In this document: positions 46,155 through 56,941 of the stretch, piece after piece | How positions within the stretch are numbered: position 1 is the stretch's first letter | Layout of the letters: each line of letters starts with the position of its first letter | Source of the DNA: Rhodococcus sp. 14-1411-2a | GTDB taxonomy: Bacteria > Actinomycetota > Actinomycetes > Mycobacteriales > Mycobacteriaceae | DNA length: 64,000 nt | Direction: 5' to 3' | NCBI RefSeq assembly: GCF_002259485.1 | Contig: NZ_NPGA01000014.1 | Coordinates: 476,501 to 540,500, forward strand | The notes under the pieces: model-generated | The model's input: only the letters and a program-made list of their open reading frames with translations | What the model was told of the DNA's origin: nothing | Database searches by the model: none | Program-made: the position numbers and the translations under genes

Positions 46155-47192
46155 ATGACCACCTCGCCCGCACTCGCCCGCTCCGCCTACAAGACATTCG
46201 AGCCCTTCCACGTCACCGCGTACTTCAACCCTGAACTGGGTGCGGCATACGAGGACACCGGTCTCGACGGTCATGCCTGGTACGTCGGGGCTCGAGCTGC
46301 CCCGATGGGTCCGTGCGCGCCGAGTGTCGTCGCAGCGGCGTTCTACAACTTCAACCCGGTGCTCATCGAACGCGCCTGGCCTGCCGCTGTTGCCGTCGGT
46401 TTGGACTCGGTGTCGAATCGCCGGTGGACACTGCTCGATTCCGTCCTCGGCACCGCGCTGGGTTCGCTTGCCGCCGACCCCGGCCTGGCCACGCTCGCAG
46501 ATCGTCTCCGCGTCATCGGCGACGCAGCCTCGTTCGCCGGTCGGCCACTCGCCGCAGCGTGGCATTCGGCCGAGCACCCCGACGTGCCGCATCTCGCGCT
46601 CTGGCACTCGATCACCGTCCTACGCGAGTGGCGCGGCGACGGTCACCTCGCCGCCTTGATCGACGCAGAACTCGACCCGACGGAAGCCGCCGTCTTCCAC
46701 GAGGCCGACCGCACGACCCCGCAGCCCGGCCGTCGAGCACTCGGCAAGCGCATCACGCAGCTGACCAGGCAGTGGTCCGAGAGCGAATGGGGCTCTGCTG
46801 CAGAACGACTCGCCACTCGCGGATTGCTCACCACTTCGGCGGACGGCGAGACGTTGACCGAGGACGGACTCGCTCTCGATCGGCACATCGAGGATAGGAC
46901 CGACGTGATGGCGTCGGCCGTATGGCGAGACGTCGAGGACGCCGATCAGTTGATCACCAGCGCACGACCGTACGTGAAGGCCGTGATCGACGCAGGCTTC
47001 CTCCCGGAACGAAGAAGGCGTCCTAGTCGTAGGGTCCCGAGATCGAGGCCTCGGCCAGTCTGGACAGGCCTTCGCGGATGTGGCGAGCCCAGAGTCCACC
47101 GATACCGTCGACGGACTGCAGGTCGGCTGCGGTGGCCGCGAGCAACCCCTGCAGAGTGCCGAACGCGCCGACCAGTCGGTGAATCTGGCTGA
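46155..47192 (+). CDS. SCO6745-like conserved protein; C-terminus overlaps disA
   Basis: 345 residues. The N-terminal ~285 residues match the actinobacterial SCO6745 family ([21 protein letters not shown], an HTH-like region later); function unknown. After FLPERRRR the frame runs antisense over disA for 170 bases and becomes Arg-rich. One base shift would give a TAG at 47022, right at the disA stop, so a frameshift may have removed the native end. Both ends cannot be distinguished from this sequence alone. Confidence 0.7.
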   Translation: MTTSPALARSAYKTFEPFHVTAYFNPELGAAYEDTGLDGHAWYVGARAAPMGPCAPSVVAAAFYNFNPVLIERAWPAAVAVGLDSVSNRRWTLLDSVLGTALGSLAADPGLATLADRLRVIGDAASFAGRPLAAAWHSAEHPDVPHLALWHSITVLREWRGDGHLAALIDAELDPTEAAVFHEADRTTPQPGRRALGKRITQLTRQWSESEWGSAAERLATRGLLTTSADGETLTEDGLALDRHIEDRTDVMASAVWRDVEDADQLITSARPYVKAVIDAGFLPERRRRPSRRVPRSRPRPVWTGLRGCGEPRVHRYRRRTAGRLRWPRATPAECRTRRPVGESG

Positions 47193-48108
47193 ACTGCAAC
47201 CGCGGAACTCGGGTGAGTACCCGGTACCCACGGGGACTCATCGGGGTGTCGAGGGCCTCTATGGTCGCGGGATATCCGAAAGCGCGGGCCAGCGTCGTCA
47301 GATCCAGCAGATCGACGTCGGTCAACTTGTCCAGTGCGGCGAGCGCCTTCTCCACTCCGGTGGTGCTCGACGGTTCGTTGCCGGCCAGGTAATCACGCAC
47401 GATCAGTTGGCGATCGACGTCGTTGTCGCCCAACAACTCTTCGAGCTGAAGAGCGAGCTGGCGGCCGTCGGTGCCGAGTTCGAGGACGTTCTGCTCGATC
47501 TCCACCGACACTCGCCGCACCATCTCGAGGCGCTGCGCGACGGTGAGGGCGTCGCGCAGTGTCACGAAGTCCTCGATCTCCACCACCGAGAGTTGACGGG
47601 TGTTGTCGTCGAGCCGGGCCTTGTAGCGTTCGAGAGTCGCGACGGCCTGATTGGCGCGCGAGAGAATGGTGGCCGAGCCTTCCACGACGTGCCTGATGCC
47701 ACCGATGTAGACGCTGACGATGCTCATCGACTGGCTCACCGAGACGACGGGATAGCCGGTCTGCATGGCGGTTCGCTCGGCGGCGCGGTGCCGGGTACCG
47801 GATTCGACGGTGGGAATCTTGTGGTCGGGGACCAGCTGGACGTTGGATCGGACGATGCGCTTGCCGTCGGTCGAAAGCACCACTGCGCCATCCATTTTCG
47901 ACAGTTCGCGAAGCCGGGTGGGTGCGAACTCGACATCGAGCTCGAAACCGCCGTCGCAGATCGCCTCGACCTCGTCGTCGTAGCCGAGGACGATCAACCC
48001 GCCGGTACGGCCGCGCAGAATTCGCTCGAGACCGTCGCGCAGTGCGGTTCCCGGTGCGAGCCGGGCGATCGTCTCGCGCAACGCTGGGGACGGCGTGGTG
48101 CCCTCCAT
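47023..48108 (-). CDS. disA: Diadenylate cyclase DisA
   Basis: 361 residues. The DAC domain has the DGA motif (KMDGAVVLS) and RHR motif ([10 protein letters not shown]) needed to make c-di-AMP from ATP. The middle helical part and C-terminal helix-hairpin-helix ([13 protein letters not shown]) bind branched DNA. Downstream of radA on the same strand, as usual; RadA is a known DisA regulator in some species. Confidence 0.97.
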   Translation of the reverse strand: MEGTTPSPALRETIARLAPGTALRDGLERILRGRTGGLIVLGYDDEVEAICDGGFELDVEFAPTRLRELSKMDGAVVLSTDGKRIVRSNVQLVPDHKIPTVESGTRHRAAERTAMQTGYPVVSVSQSMSIVSVYIGGIRHVVEGSATILSRANQAVATLERYKARLDDNTRQLSVVEIEDFVTLRDALTVAQRLEMVRRVSVEIEQNVLELGTDGRQLALQLEELLGDNDVDRQLIVRDYLAGNEPSSTTGVEKALAALDKLTDVDLLDLTTLARAFGYPATIEALDTPMSPRGYRVLTRVPRLQFSQIHRLVGAFGTLQGLLAATAADLQSVDGIGGLWARHIREGLSRLAEASISGPYD

Positions 48109-48169
48109 CGGCCAACCCCCTCGTGTCTTGGCAGCGGCTACGGCGCGGGCTGCGGATTTCTGTGCGTGC

Positions 48170-48276
48170 GAACAAAGAGTACTGCGCTGCCACGTGCAGG
48201 CAGCCAGGCAAAGGATACTGCGCTGCTACATGCCGGGCGGTCGGACAAAGAATACCGCCCGGTGTCATACGGGCCG
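48170..48276. repeat. Three degenerate ~36-base repeats between radA and disA
   Basis: Units begin near 48170 (GAACAAAGAGTACTGCGCTG), 48208 (GGCAAAGGATACTGCGCTGC) and 48242 (CGGACAAAGAATACCGCCCG). The shared part is CAAAG-N-(G/A)TAC(T/C)G. They lie in the 156-base gap between radA and disA. Confidence 0.6.
48233..48262. terminator. Hairpin in the radA-disA gap
   Basis: CCGGGCGGT (48233-48241) pairs with ACCGCCCGG (48254-48262) across a twelve-base loop. Lying just past the radA stop, it could terminate or attenuate the radA transcript before disA. It is also part of the third repeat unit. Confidence 0.5.
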
Positions 48277-49662
48277 CATACGCGTGTAGGTCAACGCCTC
48301 GCCGACGTTGGTGACGGTCTTGACCTTGATGCCGTCGGGTATGGGACCTGCGTCCTCGGGGACGATGGCGAAGTTGAACCCCAATCGGGCGGCCTCGGCG
48401 AGACGGCGACCCAGCCCGGCGACGCGGCGCACCTCTCCGGCCAGGCCGACTTCGCCCAGAATCACCATGCCCGCGGGAAGTGGTTGATCGCGGACCGCCG
48501 AGGCCACCGCCGCGGCGAGCGCGAGATCGGCGGACGGTTCGCTGGTGCGCATCCCGCCGACCGTCGCCGCGTAGACCTCCGCCTTGGACACCTTGACGCC
48601 GCAGCGACGTTCCAGTACGGCCAGGATCATCGCCACGCGGGCGTGATCGAGCCCGCTGACCGCGCGCCGGGGCGACGGCATCGTGGTGTCGACGATCAGC
48701 GCTTGCAGCTCGGCCAACAGCGGCCGTTTGCCGTCCATCGTGACGGTGACGGCGGTGCCGGGCACGGCGTCGTTCCGATGATGCAGGAACAACCCGGACG
48801 GATCACTGATGCCGACGATGCCGGTCTCGCGGAGCTCGAAGCAACCCACCTCGTCGGAGGCCCCGAACCGGTTCTTGACGCCCCGAATCATCCGCAGGGT
48901 GGAGTGCTTGTCGCCCTCGAAGTTGAGCACCACGTCGACGAGATGCTCGAGAGACCGCGGACCGGCCACCGCGCCTTCCTTGGTGACGTGCCCGACGAGC
49001 AGTACCGCGACGCCGGTGGTCTTGGCCAGCGTGGTCAAGGCGCTGGTGATGGCGCGAACCTGGGTGACGCCGCCGATGACGCCGTCGACGTCCGCGGCGA
49101 GCATCGTCTGGACCGAATCGACGATCAGCAGGCTGGGCTTGACCTGCTCCACGTGGCCGAAGACGGTGGCGAGGTCGGACTCGGCGGCGAGGAAGACGCG
49201 TTCGTGTACCGCGCCGGTGCGATCGGCACGCAACCGCACCTGCCCCGCCGACTCCTCGCCCGTGACGTAGAGCGCGCGTCGATCCGGTGCCGAGCGGGCC
49301 CATCGGTGCACCACCTCGAGCAGCAGCGTCGATTTGCCGACTCCGGGTTCGCCGGCAAGGAGGACGACCGAACCGGGAACGAGGCCGCCACCGAGCACGC
49401 GATCGAACTCGTCGATCCCGGTGGTGTTGGCCTGCGAGGTGGCACTGCTGATGGTCGTCAGAGCCGCAGCGGGCGTGCTGGGAATCATGGCTCCGCCGCC
49501 CGAGCGAAGGGACGATGCGCCTGCCCGCGTCGCGAGCGGAGCCGCAGTGGCCTGGACCTCTTCCATCGAGCCCCAGTCACCGCATTCGGGACAGCGACCG
49601 ACCCACTTCGAGACCGAATGACGGCACGCAGAGCAGCGGTAGCTCGACTTCAGTTTGACCAC
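48265..49662 (-). CDS. radA: DNA repair protein RadA
   Basis: 465 residues. The zinc finger CSAC-N-CPEC starts at residue 16, the Walker A is AGEPGVGKSTLLLE, the KNRFG motif is VKNRFGA, and a Lon-like C-terminal domain follows. It works in branch migration during recombination. Divergence of lpqE/radA/disA order equals Rv3584-Rv3586. Confidence 0.97.
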   Translation of the reverse strand: MVKLKSSYRCSACRHSVSKWVGRCPECGDWGSMEEVQATAAPLATRAGASSLRSGGGAMIPSTPAAALTTISSATSQANTTGIDEFDRVLGGGLVPGSVVLLAGEPGVGKSTLLLEVVHRWARSAPDRRALYVTGEESAGQVRLRADRTGAVHERVFLAAESDLATVFGHVEQVKPSLLIVDSVQTMLAADVDGVIGGVTQVRAITSALTTLAKTTGVAVLLVGHVTKEGAVAGPRSLEHLVDVVLNFEGDKHSTLRMIRGVKNRFGASDEVGCFELRETGIVGISDPSGLFLHHRNDAVPGTAVTVTMDGKRPLLAELQALIVDTTMPSPRRAVSGLDHARVAMILAVLERRCGVKVSKAEVYAATVGGMRTSEPSADLALAAAVASAVRDQPLPAGMVILGEVGLAGEVRRVAGLGRRLAEAARLGFNFAIVPEDAGPIPDGIKVKTVTNVGEALTYTRMRPV

Positions 49663-49705
49663 GCCGGCAGCCTAACGATCGGCACCGACAGGATCGGGGC
49701 GGCGG

Positions 49706-50314
49706 CTATTCGCCTTCGCTGTGCTCGGTGACCGCGGACGGGTCGCGCTCGAGCTCGATACCGGCGTCGACGGGAACGTTGACGACGACCTCGCCCGCGT
49801 TCGCGAACTCGAACGTGACCGGCAGCGTCAGGCCCGGTCGAACGTTCTCGGAGATGTCGGCCATCTCGACCTTGATCAGCTGGATCGGCAGCAGCGGATC
49901 GTCGAGCTGAACGTCTGCGGGCGAACCTGCGCCGAGCGCGGTCTGCGGAGCGATCTCGTTGCTGCCCGCTTCCGCCTCGTCGACGATGGTGACCTGTGCC
50001 TCGGGGGAGGAGATGCCGGTCAGCTCGTCGGCCACACTCGTGTTGGCGTTGATGGCCGTGAAGCCGAGCTCGACGGTGCCGCCGGGCTCGATGCTGTATT
50101 CCTCGGAGGTGGGGTACACCACGTGCACGTTGCGGAGCTGAATGTCTCCGACGTCGGCGGAGTTACCGTTGACCGCGGCGACCTGAGTGGCCGTCTGGGA
50201 GATCTGACCTGCGCCGCACGCGGTGAGGGCGAGCGCGCCACCGGCGAGAAGAGCGAGGGCGGCGGCCGTCCTGCGATGGCGGCCAAGCGGTGTCGCAGCG
50301 TCGATTGCAGTCAC
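49706..50314 (-). CDS. lpqE: Lipoprotein LpqE
   Basis: 202 residues. A signal peptide with lipobox LTAC (ALALTACGAGQ, about residue 31) precedes a beta-rich copper-chaperone-like (PCuAC/DUF461-like) domain. GTG 50314 is preceded by GGAGGACG. Conserved next to radA and carD. Exact role unknown, possibly metal-related in the envelope. Confidence 0.82.
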   Translation of the reverse strand: MTAIDAATPLGRHRRTAAALALLAGGALALTACGAGQISQTATQVAAVNGNSADVGDIQLRNVHVVYPTSEEYSIEPGGTVELGFTAINANTSVADELTGISSPEAQVTIVDEAEAGSNEIAPQTALGAGSPADVQLDDPLLPIQLIKVEMADISENVRPGLTLPVTFEFANAGEVVVNVPVDAGIELERDPSAVTEHSEGE

Positions 50315-50445
50315 TTCGGTCGTCCTCCATGTGGTGCCGGGCCGGCTCGGTCCTTCTCGTCCACTAGGCAGAGTAGTAGTTCTGGTCCACCGGCCGCTCG
50401 TGGGGTCTGCCGACGGCCCGATGACGCCAGGTGAGGGTGCCTGTC

Positions 50446-50470
50446 GGGAGTGGAGACAGTGGAACGAACC
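50446..50470 (+). repeat. Possible diverged copy of the dispersed repeat
   Basis: GGGAGTGGAGACAGTGGAAC followed by GAACC shares about 19 of 25 positions with the repeat core but lacks CCTGCAGG. It lies in the lpqE-carD gap, outside any gene. Could be chance. Confidence 0.25.
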
Positions 50471-50553
50471 GACCGAAAATGTGGCGTCGGATACACGTCG
50501 AATCCTCTGTGTCAACCCCTGATTCGGCACCGCTATGCCCCTGACCTGCACCG

Positions 50554-51091
<538 letters not shown>

Positions 51092-51092
51092 A

Positions 51093-51770
51093 GTGAACGG
51101 TACTTCCGGCGACGTGGTCGCCCTGGTACCCGCTGCAGGCAAAGGCCTTCGGCTCGGACACGACGAGCCGAAGGCATTCGTCTGTCTGGGTACGGACTCT
51201 CTCCTGACGCGGTCCGTCGACGGCCTCCGGGCCTCGGGTGCCGTCGACCGCATCGTCGTCATCGTGCCGACCGAGCTGCTCGACGCGGCCCGCCGTCATG
51301 TCGGCGACGACGTCACCGTTGTTGCCGGAGGCCTCGAACGCACCGATTCGGTGCGCGCCGGTCTCGCCGCCGTCGGCGACGCAGCCGTCGTGCTCGTCCA
51401 CGATGCCGCCCGCGCCCTCACCCCACCGACGCTGATCGCCCGTGTCGTGGCCGAGGTGCGCGCCGGCCGCCCCGCCGTCATCCCGGTTCTCCCGGTCGTC
51501 GACACCGTCAAGGAAGTCGACATCATGGGCGCAGTGGTGGGTACCCCGGACCGCGCGAGCCTGCGCTCGGTACAGACCCCGCAGGGGTTCGACGCCGACG
51601 TCCTGCGCCGCGCGTACGACGCGACCACCGACATCTCCACCGACGACGCGGGCCTGGTCGAGCGCATCGGCGAGACCGTGCACACCATCGTCGGTGACGC
51701 CCTCGCGTTCAAGATCACCACCCCCCTCGACCTGCTGCTGGCCGAGGCCCTGACGAGAGGCGATTCATGA
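51093..51770 (+). CDS. ispD: 2-C-methyl-D-erythritol 4-phosphate cytidylyltransferase
   Basis: 225 residues. [19 protein letters not shown] is the CTP-binding loop, and [16 protein letters not shown] is the second motif. Third enzyme of the MEP isoprenoid route. GTG 51093 follows carD; the 3' end overlaps ispF by four bases. Confidence 0.96.
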   Translation: MNGTSGDVVALVPAAGKGLRLGHDEPKAFVCLGTDSLLTRSVDGLRASGAVDRIVVIVPTELLDAARRHVGDDVTVVAGGLERTDSVRAGLAAVGDAAVVLVHDAARALTPPTLIARVVAEVRAGRPAVIPVLPVVDTVKEVDIMGAVVGTPDRASLRSVQTPQGFDADVLRRAYDATTDISTDDAGLVERIGETVHTIVGDALAFKITTPLDLLLAEALTRGDS

Positions 51771-52231
51771 GAGTCGGCATCGGTACCGATGTGCACCCCA
51801 TCGCCCCCGGCCGGCCCTGCTGGCTGGCCGGATTGCTGTTCGACGACGCGGACGGACTCGACGGGCATTCCGACGGCGATGTCGCCTCCCACGCCCTGTG
51901 CGACGCGTTGCTGTCCGCGGCCGGACTGGGCGATCTCGGATCGGTGTTCGGGACGGGGCGTCCGGAATGGGACGGGGTCAGCGGAGCTGCCATGTTGACC
52001 GAGGTCAAACGCCTGCTCGACGCCGATGGATTCGCGATCGGCAACGCTGCGGTGCAGATCATCGGCAACAGGCCCAAGATCGGACCGCGCCGCGCCGAGG
52101 CCCAGGAAGTCCTCTCGCGGGTACTCGGAGCGCCGATATCGGTGTCTGCGACCACCACCGACGGGCTCGGGCTGACCGGTCGGGGCGAAGGAATCGCGGC
52201 CATCGCGACCGCACTTGTCATGACGAGGTAA
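51767..52231 (+). CDS. ispF: 2-C-methyl-D-erythritol 2,4-cyclodiphosphate synthase
   Basis: 154 residues. Metal site [23 protein letters not shown] and the [15 protein letters not shown] signature are complete. It cyclises the CDP-methylerythritol phosphate made after IspD. ATG 51767 overlaps ispD (ATGA). Confidence 0.97.
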   Translation: MRVGIGTDVHPIAPGRPCWLAGLLFDDADGLDGHSDGDVASHALCDALLSAAGLGDLGSVFGTGRPEWDGVSGAAMLTEVKRLLDADGFAIGNAAVQIIGNRPKIGPRRAEAQEVLSRVLGAPISVSATTTDGLGLTGRGEGIAAIATALVMTR

Positions 52232-52254
52232 AACCACCGGTAGCATTGCTGGTC

Positions 52255-53670
52255 GTGACCCTTCACCTACACGACACCGAGACGAGGGCCCTGCGGGAAT
52301 TCACCCCCTTGGTCCCTGGCCATGCATCGGTGTACCTGTGTGGAGCGACGGTGCAGGGTGAACCTCATATCGGCCACGTGCGCAGTGGCGTCGCGTTCGA
52401 CGTACTGCGCCGCTGGCTGTTGGCGCACGACTACGACGTCGCCTTCGTTCGCAACGTCACCGACATCGACGACAAGATCCTCAACAAGGCGCGCGACGCC
52501 GGCCGGCCGTGGTGGGAATGGGCTGCGACGTACGAGAGGTCCTTCACCTGGGCGTACGACCGACTCGGCGTACTTCCGCCGTCGGCCGAGCCACGCGCCA
52601 CCGGGCACATCACCCAGATGGTCCAGATGATCGAGCGACTGATCGAACGCGGCCATGCCTACGCCGACGAGTGCGGTGACGTCTACTTCGACGTGCAGAG
52701 CTTCCCGAGCTACGGCGCGCTGTCCGGTCACAAGCTCGACGACGTGCACCAGGGCGAGAGCGTCGCCGCGGGCAAACGCGACCCTCGCGATTTCACGCTG
52801 TGGAAGGGCGCGAAACCGGGTGAGCCGTCGTGGCCGACGCCGTGGGGCCCCGGACGGCCCGGCTGGCACCTCGAATGCTCCGCGATGGCGGAGAACTACC
52901 TCGGGCCGGATTTCGACATCCACTGCGGCGGAATGGATCTGGTGTTCCCGCACCACGAGAACGAGCGGGCCCAGTCCATGGCGGCCGGTGACGGCTTCTC
53001 GCGGTACTGGCTGCACAACGGCTGGGTGACGATGGGCGGCGAGAAGATGTCGAAGTCTCTCGGCAACGTGCTCTCGGTACCCAATGTGTTGAAAAAGGTT
53101 CGGCCGCAAGAACTTCGGTTCTATCTCGGTGGCGCGCACTATCGTTCGATGCTGGAGTACTCCGACACTGCGCTCGACACCGCGGCCGTGACCTACCGGG
53201 GTATCGAAGGGTTCGTTCGACGAGCCGTCGAACGTGCAGGCGAAGTGCCGCTGGGTAAGTGGACCGCCGGATTTGCCGAAGCCCTCGACGACGACCTCTC
53301 GGTTCCCAAGGCGTTGGCCGAGATTCACGCGACCGTCACTCTCGGCAACACTGCACTCGAATCCGGTGACCTACCGGCAGCGGTGGAGTACGCAGGCAGT
53401 GTCCGGGCGATGCTCGACATCCTCGGTGTCGACCCACTCGATCCGCACTGGGCCAGCGACAGCGATTCCGACGCAGCAGCTCTCGGTGCCCTCGGCGTCC
53501 TCGTCGAGGCCGAGCTGGAGCGTCGAGCAACGGCGAAGGCGACCAAGGACTGGGCCGCCGCAGACGAGATACGGACGAGACTGGCCGAGGCCGGAGTAGA
53601 CGTGACAGATACACCCAACGGGCCCGAATGGTCGCTGGGTACGAGCAAGACCGACGAAGCAGGTTTGTGA
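52255..53670 (+). CDS. cysS: Cysteinyl-tRNA synthetase
   Basis: 471 residues. HIGH variant [11 protein letters not shown], zinc-site cysteine in YLCGATVQ, and KMSKS in [10 protein letters not shown] near residue 264. Charges tRNA(Cys). GTG 52255 start, 24 bases after ispF. Its stop overlaps the next ATG (TGATG). Confidence 0.97.
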   Translation: MTLHLHDTETRALREFTPLVPGHASVYLCGATVQGEPHIGHVRSGVAFDVLRRWLLAHDYDVAFVRNVTDIDDKILNKARDAGRPWWEWAATYERSFTWAYDRLGVLPPSAEPRATGHITQMVQMIERLIERGHAYADECGDVYFDVQSFPSYGALSGHKLDDVHQGESVAAGKRDPRDFTLWKGAKPGEPSWPTPWGPGRPGWHLECSAMAENYLGPDFDIHCGGMDLVFPHHENERAQSMAAGDGFSRYWLHNGWVTMGGEKMSKSLGNVLSVPNVLKKVRPQELRFYLGGAHYRSMLEYSDTALDTAAVTYRGIEGFVRRAVERAGEVPLGKWTAGFAEALDDDLSVPKALAEIHATVTLGNTALESGDLPAAVEYAGSVRAMLDILGVDPLDPHWASDSDSDAAALGALGVLVEAELERRATAKATKDWAAADEIRTRLAEAGVDVTDTPNGPEWSLGTSKTDEAGL

Positions 53671-54653
53671 TGGCAGGCAATTCGAGTAGGCGCGGCGCGA
53701 TCCGCAAGGACGGCACCAAGAAGGGGCAGGTCGCCGGATCGGGCGGCAAGCGTCGGAAGGGTCTCGAAGGCCGCGGCGCGACGCCTCCCGCCTCCGAGCG
53801 CACCAAGCATCCCGCCGCGCGTCGGGCCAAGCTCGCCGAGAAGTCTGCCCAGAACCGTGGCGGTAACACCGGTGGCCGCGCGGGTGGACGACCGGCCGGA
53901 CGCAAGGCCGAGGACGGTCCCGAGGTGGTGCTCGGTCGCAACCCGGTCGTCGAGTGCCTGCGTGCAGGCGTGCCCGCCACTGCACTGTGGGTTGCCGTCG
54001 GAACCGACAGCGACGATCGGCTCAAGGAAGCCGTGCAGCGTGCAGGCGATGCGCGGATCTCCATCCTCGAAGTTCCCCGCTCCGATCTGGACAAGCTCAG
54101 CGCCAACGGATTGCACCAGGGTCTGGCCCTGCAGGTGCCGCCGTACCGCTACGCGCACCCCGACGATCTGATCTCGAACGCGCGCACGCACCAGGAACCC
54201 GCACTGCTCGTCGCGCTCGACAACATCACCGACCCGCGCAACCTCGGTGCCGTCGTGCGATCGGTGGCGGCGTTCGGCGGCCACGGCGTCGTGATCCCGC
54301 AGCGACGCAGCGCGAGCGTGTCCGCAGTGGCATGGCGAACCAGTGCCGGCGCGGCAGCTCGCCTGCCGATTGCACGAGCAGTCAATCTGACTCGCACACT
54401 GAAGGATTGGCAGTCCAAGGGCGTCACCGTCGTCGGCCTCGACGCAGGCGGCGACACCGAACTCGACACCTTCGACGGCAAGGGCCCGGTGGTCATCGTC
54501 GTCGGGTCCGAGGGCAAGGGCCTCTCGCGTCTGGTCAGCGAGACCTGCGACCACATCCTGTCGATCCCGATGGCCGGCCCGGTGGAATCGCTCAACGCAT
54601 CCGTCGCGGCGGGCGTCGTATTGGCCGACATCGCGCGGCAGCGTCGCGGGTAG
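53670..54653 (+). CDS. SpoU-type 2'-O-ribose rRNA methyltransferase (RlmB-like)
   Basis: 327 residues. A basic, disordered N-terminus (~80 residues) leads into the L30e-like substrate domain ([15 protein letters not shown]) and the SPOUT knot: [27 protein letters not shown] and [18 protein letters not shown]. It would methylate 23S rRNA (Rv3579c homologue). The exact target base is not certain. Confidence 0.92.
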   Translation: MAGNSSRRGAIRKDGTKKGQVAGSGGKRRKGLEGRGATPPASERTKHPAARRAKLAEKSAQNRGGNTGGRAGGRPAGRKAEDGPEVVLGRNPVVECLRAGVPATALWVAVGTDSDDRLKEAVQRAGDARISILEVPRSDLDKLSANGLHQGLALQVPPYRYAHPDDLISNARTHQEPALLVALDNITDPRNLGAVVRSVAAFGGHGVVIPQRRSASVSAVAWRTSAGAAARLPIARAVNLTRTLKDWQSKGVTVVGLDAGGDTELDTFDGKGPVVIVVGSEGKGLSRLVSETCDHILSIPMAGPVESLNASVAAGVVLADIARQRRG

Positions 54654-54655
54654 TT

Positions 54656-55429
54656 CTACGTTCTGATGCGGCCTGCGGTCTCGTGCATCGCGGGAACGAC
54701 GATATCGACCATGTCCGTGGCGCTGTAGTTCTTCGCGTGCAGTGACGTGTTCAGTGCTGCCACGACGGTGCCGTTGCTGTTACGCAACGGCACTGCGGCA
54801 GCACGCATTCCGACGTCCAGTTCGTCGACCACCTCGGACCAGCCGGCGTTGCGCACCCGAGTGATCTCGGCGCGCAGTGCATCTCGATCCACGAGCGTGC
54901 GCGGGGTCAGAGCTTCGATGGGGGCGTCGGTGAAATAGCGTTCGAGGTCGCTCTCGGGGAGGGCCGCGAGCAGCACTCGACCCGATGACGTCGCGTGCGC
55001 GGGGAATCGAGTGCCCAGCGTGATGACGACCCGCAACATGCGCGAGGACGGAACGCGCGCGACATAGACGATGTCGAATCCGTCGAGAATGGCCACCGAG
55101 GTCGTTTCGCCCAATTGCCGTGCGAGCGCCTCGATGTGGGGTTCCGCCAGACGGGGTAGGTCCATGCCGGACAGGAACGAGAAACCCAGATTCATCACCC
55201 GCGGGGTGAGGGTGAACTGACGGCCGTCCTGGCGGACGAATCCCAGTTCTGCCAGCGTCAGCAACAGTCGACGGGCGGTTGCTCGGGTGACTCCGACGGC
55301 CTCGGCGACCTCGGTGAGGGTGCGGGCCGGGTGCGCGTCGTCGAAGCACTGCAGCACGCTCAGGCCGCGTTCGAGTGACTGCACGAACCAGGCGGGGCGT
55401 TGGTCGTCGGGAGCGATCTCGGCCGTCAT
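54656..55429 (-). CDS. IclR-family regulator
   Basis: 257 residues. Winged HTH at ~20-75 (LTEVAEAVGVTRATARRLLLTL) and the IclR effector domain (TSSGRVLLAALPE, VDELDVGMRAAAVPL) resemble PcaR/PobR-type regulators of aromatic-acid catabolism. ATG 55429 (MTAEIAPDD) is chosen over ATG 55447. Divergent from the MFS gene; likely binds the dyad between them. Confidence 0.9.
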   Translation of the reverse strand: MTAEIAPDDQRPAWFVQSLERGLSVLQCFDDAHPARTLTEVAEAVGVTRATARRLLLTLAELGFVRQDGRQFTLTPRVMNLGFSFLSGMDLPRLAEPHIEALARQLGETTSVAILDGFDIVYVARVPSSRMLRVVITLGTRFPAHATSSGRVLLAALPESDLERYFTDAPIEALTPRTLVDRDALRAEITRVRNAGWSEVVDELDVGMRAAAVPLRNSNGTVVAALNTSLHAKNYSATDMVDIVVPAMHETAGRIRT

Positions 55430-55518
55430 GGTTCGAGTCTGCCTCATTGCTCTGTTCGCGCCGCATCACATCGCTCGGTGCTTGTGGTCTTGACCACAGA
55501 TGGCGCATCTGGTTACAG

Positions 55519-55556
55519 TTGTGCGAATAACAAACAACTGTGCGCTATACGCACAA
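55519..55556. promoter_or_regulatory. IclR operator
   Basis: TGTGCG-CTATA-CGCACA (55539-55555) is a perfect dyad; a further TTGTGCG half-site lies at 55519-55525. IclR proteins often use such paired sites. It stands between the regulator and the transporter genes. Confidence 0.6.
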
Positions 55557-55573
55557 GATCGAAGGGCCGACAA

Positions 55574-56941
55574 GTGAACGTTGACGTCGCAGTCGCGGAC
55601 GGATCCAGAGCACGGAAGGCTGCCATCGGCAGCTTCGTCGGTGCCGTGGTCGAGTGGTACGACTTCCTGCTGTACGGCATCATCGCCGCGCTGGTGTTCA
55701 ACTCCCAGTTCTTTCCGAGCGTCTCGCCCGCGGTCGGCGTGATGGCCGCGTTCGCCACCTTCGGCGTCGGCTTCCTCTTCCGTCCTCTCGGCGGGATCTT
55801 CTTCGGCCACTTCGGTGACCGCCTCGGGCGCAAGCGCATGCTGATCTGGACGATGCTGCTGATGGGCGTCGCAACCGCGTTGATCGGCCTGGTTCCCAAC
55901 TTCGAGTCGATCGGTTGGTTCGCGCCGCTACTGCTCGTGCTGCTGCGTGCGATCCAGGGCTTCGCGGTCGGTGGCGAATGGGGTGGCGCATCGCTGATGG
56001 CCGTCGAAAGTGCGCCGGCGAAGAAGAAGGCGTTCTACAGCAGCGGCGTGCAGGTCGGCTACTCCGTCGGTCTCATCCTCGCGACCGGCGCGGTCACCAT
56101 CATGAGCAACCTGCTCAGCGACGACGCATTCACCAGCTGGGGCTGGCGCGTACCGTTCCTGGCCAGCGCCGTGCTCGTACTGTTCGGCCTGTGGATCCGA
56201 TCCGGTGTCGAAGAATCGCCCGTGTTCGAGCAGGCAGTCGAGGAGAGCGGCGAGAAGAAGAAGCTGCCGGTCATCCAGGCGATCACCGAGCACCCCGGTT
56301 CCTTCCTCAAGATCATCGCGCTGCGTATGGCCGAGCTGTTCACCATGTACATCGTCACCACGTTCGCCCTGAGCTACACCGTCAACGAACTCGGCTACGA
56401 GCGTCAGTTCATGCTCAACGTCGCGCTGCTGGTCGGTGCCATCGGCATCCTGAGCATCCCGGCCTACGCGGCCATTGCCGACCGCTTCGGCCGCAAGCCG
56501 ATCTTCGTCACCGGTGCAGTCGTCGGCGCACTGGCGGCCGTGCCGTTCTTCCTGTCCCTGCAGGCAGCCTCGGTCGTCGCCATCGTGATCCTCGCCGTCA
56601 TCCTGGTCAACGTCTCGCACGACATGGTGGTCTCGGTGCAGCAGCCGCTGTTCACCGAAATGTTCGGCCCCGAACTGCGCTACAGCGGAGCAGGTGTGGG
56701 CTATCAGGTCGCCAGCGCGATCGCCGGTGGCTTCACCCCCTTCATCGCAGCCGCTCTGGTCAGCTGGAACGACGGCTCCTGGCACTACGTCGCGGCGTAC
56801 CTGGCCCTGGGCTGCATAATCTCGGCCGTGGTCGCAGCACTGATGAAGAACATGGGCTCCTCGGATGTCACCTCCATCTCCGATCAGGCCGCCCCTGCAG
56901 CAGAAGCCGTTGTTGCAGAGCGCGTCTCGAAGTCGGTATGA
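55574..56941 (+). CDS. MHS-family MFS transporter (shikimate/quinate-like)
   Basis: 455 residues, 12 predicted helices. SFVGAVVEWYDFLLYG and the GHFGDRLGRKR loop are hallmarks of metabolite:proton symporters of the ShiA/KgtP type. GTG 55574 follows GAAGGG. Overlap with the shikimate-dehydrogenase-like gene and the IclR regulator point to uptake of an aromatic-pathway acid such as shikimate or quinate. Confidence 0.88.
   Translation: MNVDVAVADGSRARKAAIGSFVGAVVEWYDFLLYGIIAALVFNSQFFPSVSPAVGVMAAFATFGVGFLFRPLGGIFFGHFGDRLGRKRMLIWTMLLMGVATALIGLVPNFESIGWFAPLLLVLLRAIQGFAVGGEWGGASLMAVESAPAKKKAFYSSGVQVGYSVGLILATGAVTIMSNLLSDDAFTSWGWRVPFLASAVLVLFGLWIRSGVEESPVFEQAVEESGEKKKLPVIQAITEHPGSFLKIIALRMAELFTMYIVTTFALSYTVNELGYERQFMLNVALLVGAIGILSIPAYAAIADRFGRKPIFVTGAVVGALAAVPFFLSLQAASVVAIVILAVILVNVSHDMVVSVQQPLFTEMFGPELRYSGAGVGYQVASAIAGGFTPFIAAALVSWNDGSWHYVAAYLALGCIISAVVAALMKNMGSSDVTSISDQAAPAAEAVVAERVSKSV

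Noticed and set aside
47080..49731. 883-codon plus-strand frame opposite disA and radA
   Set aside because: Covers two conserved genes on the other strand and reads through their repeats; no domain seen.
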